Source: Rhizobacter sp.
GTDB taxonomy: Bacteria; Pseudomonadota; Gammaproteobacteria; Burkholderiales; Burkholderiaceae_C
Direction: 5' to 3'
Assembly: GCA_019635355.1 (NCBI GenBank)
Contig: JAHBZQ010000001.1
Coordinates: 2,232,001-2,296,000 of the forward strand
DNA length: 64,000 nt
Numbering within the stretch: the stretch's first letter is position 1; every line of letters begins with the position of its first letter. Below, piece after piece: positions 60,158 to 64,000 of the stretch. The translations under genes were made by a program, and so were the position numbers. Below the pieces are notes generated by a model. The model was not told the DNA's origin, did not search any database, and saw only the letters and a list, made by a program, of their open reading frames with translations.

Positions 60158-61285
60158 ATGACCAAGACCCTGCTGCTCTGCCTCGCCTTCCTGATCGCGC
60201 CCCTCGCGGGCGCTGCCGACAAGTCTCCCGGCACCGGTACGCCGCTGCGCTACACCTTTTCTTGGCCGCTCGACGCGGAGGGCCTGAAGCCCCGCGGCGG
60301 CAGCACACGCGGCGCGCCGGTCACGCTCGAGCTCACCCCCTCGCCCGAGTGGAAGGCGCTGCAGGCCCCGGGTCTGAGCCCGCAAGAGCGTGACCGACGC
60401 GCCATCCTCGCGATGGCCGGCAGCTACCGCGTGACCTTCGACTTCCTGGAGATCGCGTCGTACACCGCCGCCGACGACCCGTCGCCCAAGCTCGGCCCCT
60501 ATCAGTCGTGGGGCACCGAGAAGGTCTACGTCGACCGCAACGAGCCGGGCTTCGTGAGCCTGGTGCACATCCTCGAGATGCGCATCGCCGGCAAAGACGG
60601 CAAGCCCGGCGAGCCCATCGTCACCAAGCACTGGCGGCAGGACTGGGCCTTCGAGCCCGAAGCCATTGTTGAATACCTCGGCAAGGATCGCTGGCAGCGC
60701 CGGCCCGTCCCCGAAGCCGCCCGCCGCGGCGCCTGGGGGCAGACGGTCTACCAGGTCGACGAGTCGCCGCGCTACGCGAGCCTCGGCCGCTGGCAGCACA
60801 ACGCGAGCTTCTCCACCTGGGTCAGCGGCGACACCTGGCGCCCGCTGCCACGCCGCGAGTGGAGCGTGCGCAAGGACTACGACACCTTGATCGGCACCAA
60901 CCGCCACACCGTGCACCCCACCGGCTGGACGCAGGAAGAACACAACCTCAAGGCCCGGCTCGACGCGCAGCGCGTGCCCGACGCCAACTTCCCCTACCTC
61001 GGCCGCGAGGTCGGCATGGCGCGCTACGAGCGATTGAAGAACCCCGACTTCGCCGCCGCCGACCGCTACTACGCCGCCACGAAATCGTTCTGGCATGAAG
61101 TGCTGGCCACGTGGGATGCCGCGTTCGTGAAGCACGGCACGCTCACGCTCAAGGGCCCGGTCGACAAGCTTGGCCTCTTCGTGCCGCTCTTCGAGCGTGC
61201 CGACGAAATCGAGGGGGGCAAGGCGAAGGGCGACAACGCGCCGGGGATTCGCAAGGCGCTCGCTGACATCGGCGTCCTGAATTGA
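60158..61285 (+). CDS. Exported protein of a DUF6607-like family
   Basis: A 375-residue protein with a signal peptide (MTKTLLLCLAFLIAPLAGAA) and a large conserved body with 'GSYRVTFDFLEIASYTA', 'YQSWGTEKVYVDRNEPGFVS', 'KHWRQDWAFEPE' and 'NRHTVHPTGWTQEEHN'. I associate this pattern with the DUF6607 family, periplasmic proteins of unknown function. No catalytic motif is obvious. It follows ureD by 18 nt and may be co-transcribed. The 252-nt gap after it contains a palindromic element. Confidence 0.75.
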   Translation: MTKTLLLCLAFLIAPLAGAADKSPGTGTPLRYTFSWPLDAEGLKPRGGSTRGAPVTLELTPSPEWKALQAPGLSPQERDRRAILAMAGSYRVTFDFLEIASYTAADDPSPKLGPYQSWGTEKVYVDRNEPGFVSLVHILEMRIAGKDGKPGEPIVTKHWRQDWAFEPEAIVEYLGKDRWQRRPVPEAARRGAWGQTVYQVDESPRYASLGRWQHNASFSTWVSGDTWRPLPRREWSVRKDYDTLIGTNRHTVHPTGWTQEEHNLKARLDAQRVPDANFPYLGREVGMARYERLKNPDFAAADRYYAATKSFWHEVLATWDAAFVKHGTLTLKGPVDKLGLFVPLFERADEIEGGKAKGDNAPGIRKALADIGVLN

Positions 61286-61344
61286 GGCGCGAAGGCACGC
61301 CACTTCCACGCATCGCGAGCCGGCACTGACTTCGACAATGGTCC

Positions 61345-61506
61345 GGAAGCTCTGAACAGGCCCTTCGCGGAACGGCGCGCCTTGGTTTCGGATGGGCTGC
61401 AAGGCGCAAAGCGCAGCGATACCTGTCGGTATCGCGAGCATTTGCAACGCCGCAGACCGCCGAAAGCAAGGATGCGCCGGCCGCGAAGGGCCTGTTCAGA
61501 GCTTCC
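61345..61506. repeat. 162-bp palindromic element (MITE-like or cruciform)
   Basis: A symmetric inverted repeat. The outer arms (61345-61370 and 61481-61506) are perfect 26-bp complements (GGAAGCTCTGAACAGGCCCT...). The inner arms are imperfect but alignable. The centre is GCGATACC-TGTC-GGTATCGC (61416-61435). The exact two-fold symmetry about 61425.5 shows it is one unit. Such elements are usually dispersed palindromic repeats or non-autonomous transposable elements; no other copy was noticed in this window. It sits directly upstream of the pilus ATPase gene. Confidence 0.8.
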
Positions 61507-61537
61507 TAACCCATGGCCTTTGTCGTCAGGACTGCGC

Positions 61538-63244
61538 ATGCCGCCTCCCCAGAAAATCCGCCTGGGTGACCTGCTGGTTCAGCAGAACCTCATCACCCAG
61601 GAGCAGCTCACCGCCACGCTGGAGCAGCAGCGCTCCAGCGGCCGCAAGCTCGGCCGCATCCTGGTCGACAGCGGCGTCGTCACCGAAGAGCAGATCTCGG
61701 GGGCGCTCGCCGGCCAGCTCAAGATCCCCTACATCAACCTCAAGCAGACGAACCCGGCGCCCGCGCTGGTCAACCTGCTCACCGAGGCCCAGGCCCGCCG
61801 CTTCCGCGCGCTGGTGCTGGAAGAGAACAACGGCATCTTGCGCGTCGGCATGGCCGACCCGAGCGACCTCTTCGCCTACGACGAGCTCACCCGCATCCTG
61901 AAGCGCGAGATCGAGCTCGCCGCCGTCACCGAGACGCAGCTGCTCGCCACCATCGACCGCGTGTACCGCCGCACCGGCGAGATCACCGCACTCTCGCAGG
62001 AGCTGACCGCCGAACTCGCGCAGACCGAAGCCGACTTCGGCAACCTGCTCGGCACCGAAGCGGCGGTGAAAGACGCGCCGGTCGTCAAGCTGCTCCAGAC
62101 CCTGTTCGAAGACGCCGCACAGGTGCGCGCGTCCGACATCCACATCGAGCCGCAGCAGCACAAGCTGCATGTGCGCTTCCGCATCGACGGCGTGCTGCAC
62201 CTGCAGACCGAGGCCGACCTCAAGATTGCCCCGGCCCTGGTGCTGCGCCTGAAGCTGATGTCGGGCCTCGACATCTCGGAAAAGCGCCTGCCGCAAGACG
62301 GCCGCTTCCACGTCGACATCCGCGGCAACCCGCTCGACGTGCGCATCTCCTCCATGCCCACGCAGTACGGCGAATCCGTCGTGATGCGTCTGCTCAACCA
62401 GAGCGGCGGCCTGCTGCGGCTCGACCGGCTCGGCATGGGCGACGAGATGCTCGCCAAGGTGCGCGGCGCGCTCAATCGCACGAGCGGCATGATCCTCGTG
62501 ACCGGCCCGACCGGCAGCGGCAAGACCACCGCGCTCTACGCCTCGCTCAACGAGATCAACTCGCCCGACCGCAAGATCATCACCGTCGAAGACCCGGTCG
62601 AATACCGGCTGCCCGGCATCAACCAGGTGCAGGTGCACGACAAGATCGACCTCTCGTTCGAGCGTGTGCTGCGCGCCGCCCTGCGGCAGGACCCGGACGT
62701 GATCCTCGTCGGTGAAATGCGCGACAAGACCACCGCCGAGATCGGCCTGCGTGCCGCGATGACCGGCCACATGGTGCTCTCCACCCTGCACACCAACGAC
62801 GCCGCCACCACCCCGATCCGCCTGCTCGACATGGGCGTGCCGCCCTACATGGTGGCCATGTCGCTCAACCTCGTGATCGCGCAGCGCCTGGTGCGCCTCT
62901 TGTGCGACAACTGCATCGCCCCGCACAGCCCCACGCCGCAGGAGCTCGGCTGGCTCGACCACTACATCGGCCCCGAAGGCAAAGAGGGCAAGTACATGCG
63001 CGGCATGGGCTGCTCACGTTGCAACGGCACCGGCTTCATCGGCCGCACCGCCGTCTACGAGATGCTGGAGATGACGCCGGAACTCGTGCAGACCGCCAAC
63101 CACGGCTCGCCCATCGAGTTCGTGCGCATCGCGCGCGAGCAGATCGGCCACAAGACCCTGCTGCGCAACGCACTCGCGCTGGCGCATGCCGGCCGCTCCA
63201 CGATCTCGGAAGCGATGGCGCTCGCCGCCAGCGGCGACCTCTGA
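61538..63244 (+). CDS. mshE: MshE/GspE-type pilus or secretion ATPase with c-di-GMP-binding N-domain
   Basis: 568 residues. The N-terminal MshEN pattern ('RLGDLLVQQNLITQEQLTAT', then 'KLGRILVDSGVVTEEQISGA') is a known c-di-GMP-binding module. The secretion ATPase core has 'ASDIHIEPQQHKLHVRFRID', Walker A GPTGSGKTT, Walker B region (DPDVILVGEMRD), the His box (HMVLSTLHTND) and a four-Cys zinc site (CDNC ... CSRC). It powers pilus or pseudopilus assembly. The ATG at 61538 starts the conserved domain; the frame is open upstream through the palindrome, but that part is not coding-like. The following gene is the partner inner-membrane platform protein. PilB or GspE are alternative names. Confidence 0.88.
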   Translation: MPPPQKIRLGDLLVQQNLITQEQLTATLEQQRSSGRKLGRILVDSGVVTEEQISGALAGQLKIPYINLKQTNPAPALVNLLTEAQARRFRALVLEENNGILRVGMADPSDLFAYDELTRILKREIELAAVTETQLLATIDRVYRRTGEITALSQELTAELAQTEADFGNLLGTEAAVKDAPVVKLLQTLFEDAAQVRASDIHIEPQQHKLHVRFRIDGVLHLQTEADLKIAPALVLRLKLMSGLDISEKRLPQDGRFHVDIRGNPLDVRISSMPTQYGESVVMRLLNQSGGLLRLDRLGMGDEMLAKVRGALNRTSGMILVTGPTGSGKTTALYASLNEINSPDRKIITVEDPVEYRLPGINQVQVHDKIDLSFERVLRAALRQDPDVILVGEMRDKTTAEIGLRAAMTGHMVLSTLHTNDAATTPIRLLDMGVPPYMVAMSLNLVIAQRLVRLLCDNCIAPHSPTPQELGWLDHYIGPEGKEGKYMRGMGCSRCNGTGFIGRTAVYEMLEMTPELVQTANHGSPIEFVRIAREQIGHKTLLRNALALAHAGRSTISEAMALAASGDL

Positions 63245-63258
63245 GCGTGGCCTGAGGC

Positions 63259-64000
63259 ATGCCGCAGTTCACCTACACCGCACGCGACGCCGGCGGCGCC
63301 CTGCTGCAAGGCGTGCTCGAGGGCGACAGCGCCGGCGCCGTGGCGGCCGAGCTGCAGCGCGCCGGCAGCACGCCGCTCGAGATCGTGCTCGCCACCGCGG
63401 TGGGCGCCTCGATGGCCTCGAAGCAGATCGGCTTCGGCAAACGCGAGAAGGTCAAGCACGAAGACCTGCTGATGTTCAGCCGCCAGCTGCACACGCTGTT
63501 GAAGTCGGGCATCGCGCTCACGCGGGCGCTCGGCGGGCTGCAGGAATCGGCCTCGCCCGCGATGAAAGACGTGATCCGCCAGACGCGCGAGAGCCTGGAG
63601 TCGGGCAACGAGATGTCGACCTCGCTCGCCAAGCAGACGGGGGTGTTCAGCGCCTTCTACGTGGCGATGGTGCGCGTGGGCGAGATGACGGGCCGGCTCG
63701 ACGAAGTCTTCCTGCGCCTCTTCCACCACCTCGAATTCGAGAAGCTGATGCGCGACCAGGTGAAGTCGGCGCTGCGCTACCCGAGCTTCGTGATCGCGGT
63801 GATGATCATCGCCATCGGCGTGGTCAACGTGTTCGTGATCCCGGCCTTCCAGCGGGTGTTCGATGGTCTCGGCTCCGACCTGCCGTTCATGACGCGCATC
63901 CTCGTCGGCTTCTCGCGCTTCACCATCGTGGCCTGGCCCTACCTGCTGGTCGCAGCGGTGGGCGGCTTCATCGGCTTCAAGCGCTGGACGGCCACCGAAG
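63259..64000 (+). CDS. mshG: Type II secretion/MSHA/type IV pilus inner-membrane protein (GspF/PilC/MshG family), truncated by window end
   Basis: The frame begins at ATG 63259 and runs off the right edge, giving about 247 residues. It shows the GspF/PilC features: 'FTYTARDAGGALLQGVLEGD' at the N-terminus, 'FSRQLHTLLKSGIALTRALG', 'MVRVGEMTGRLDEVFLRLFH', and the first membrane segment 'YPSFVIAVMIIAIGVVNVFV'. This platform protein couples the ATPase to pilin assembly. It begins 14 nt after the ATPase gene. MshG is preferred only because of the MshEN-type ATPase; PilC or GspF cannot be excluded. Confidence 0.88.
   Translation, partial: MPQFTYTARDAGGALLQGVLEGDSAGAVAAELQRAGSTPLEIVLATAVGASMASKQIGFGKREKVKHEDLLMFSRQLHTLLKSGIALTRALGGLQESASPAMKDVIRQTRESLESGNEMSTSLAKQTGVFSAFYVAMVRVGEMTGRLDEVFLRLFHHLEFEKLMRDQVKSALRYPSFVIAVMIIAIGVVNVFVIPAFQRVFDGLGSDLPFMTRILVGFSRFTIVAWPYLLVAAVGGFIGFKRWTATE

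Overview
The window looks like a chromosome segment from a high-GC betaproteobacterium, most likely Burkholderiales. The evidence is the divergent hemC-hemD-hemX-hemY / ppc arrangement, the xdhABC-guaD purine block, an MSHA-type pilus ATPase and strong G/C bias at third codon positions. Genus is not resolvable from sequence alone.

Layout. (1) 1-10.3 kb, + strand: a tightly overlapping flagellar-type export/basal-body operon (end of fliF, a short protein in the fliG position, fliH, fliI, fliJ, a fliK-like gene, flgD, flgE, a reduced fliM, fliN, fliO, fliP, a sigma-28-like gene, a TPR gene). The switch proteins are reduced, and fliQ, fliR, flhB and flhA do not follow fliP. (2) 10.4-27.3 kb, - strand: a small lipoprotein gene, then a polymorphic-toxin locus. 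The locus consists of a giant 5,247-residue YD-repeat protein with embedded RTX calcium-binding repeats, a LysM-like domain and a GIY-YIG-like nuclease tip, followed 2 nt later by a probable immunity gene. A TPR gene and a small gene are read divergently from it. (3) 28.6-38.4 kb, an accessory island of mixed composition: an acyltransferase-SGNH membrane protein; a complete retron (palindromic operator candidate, msr-msd RNA with a1/a2 repeats, HTH gene, reverse transcriptase with the retron NAxxH and VTG motifs); a lipoprotein; an intergenic block of about 470 bp with nested long-range complementarity and many hairpins; a cluster of CTAG repeats; a winged-helix replication-relaxation-like gene; an excisionase-like gene; and a tyrosine integrase ending 40 bp from a tRNA-Arg(ACG). 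(4) 38.4-45.4 kb: housekeeping hemY-hemX-hemD-hemC (- strand), divergent from ppc. (5) 45.6-64 kb: a secreted alpha/beta hydrolase, a PDZ/AraC-family pair, xdhC-xdhB-xdhA divergent from guanine deaminase, an NMT1/THI5-type ABC transporter, a HExxH protein, ureD, a DUF6607-type protein, a 162-bp palindromic element, and an MshE-type ATPase followed by a truncated inner-membrane pilus-assembly gene.

How parts work together. The flagellar genes form one translationally coupled unit with its own sigma factor. The giant protein and its immunity gene form a toxin/antitoxin-like contact or secretion system whose export route is not shown here. The retron is self-contained and probably a phage-defence module. 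The xdh/guaD/ABC/ureD genes fit purine-nitrogen scavenging (guanine to xanthine to urate, and onward to urea).

The most unusual items are the retron, the nested hairpin array at 34.86-35.33 kb beside the CTAG cluster, the giant YD/RTX/GIY-YIG toxin and the reduced-switch flagellar operon. All functional statements come from reading motifs by eye. No database search or folding program was run.
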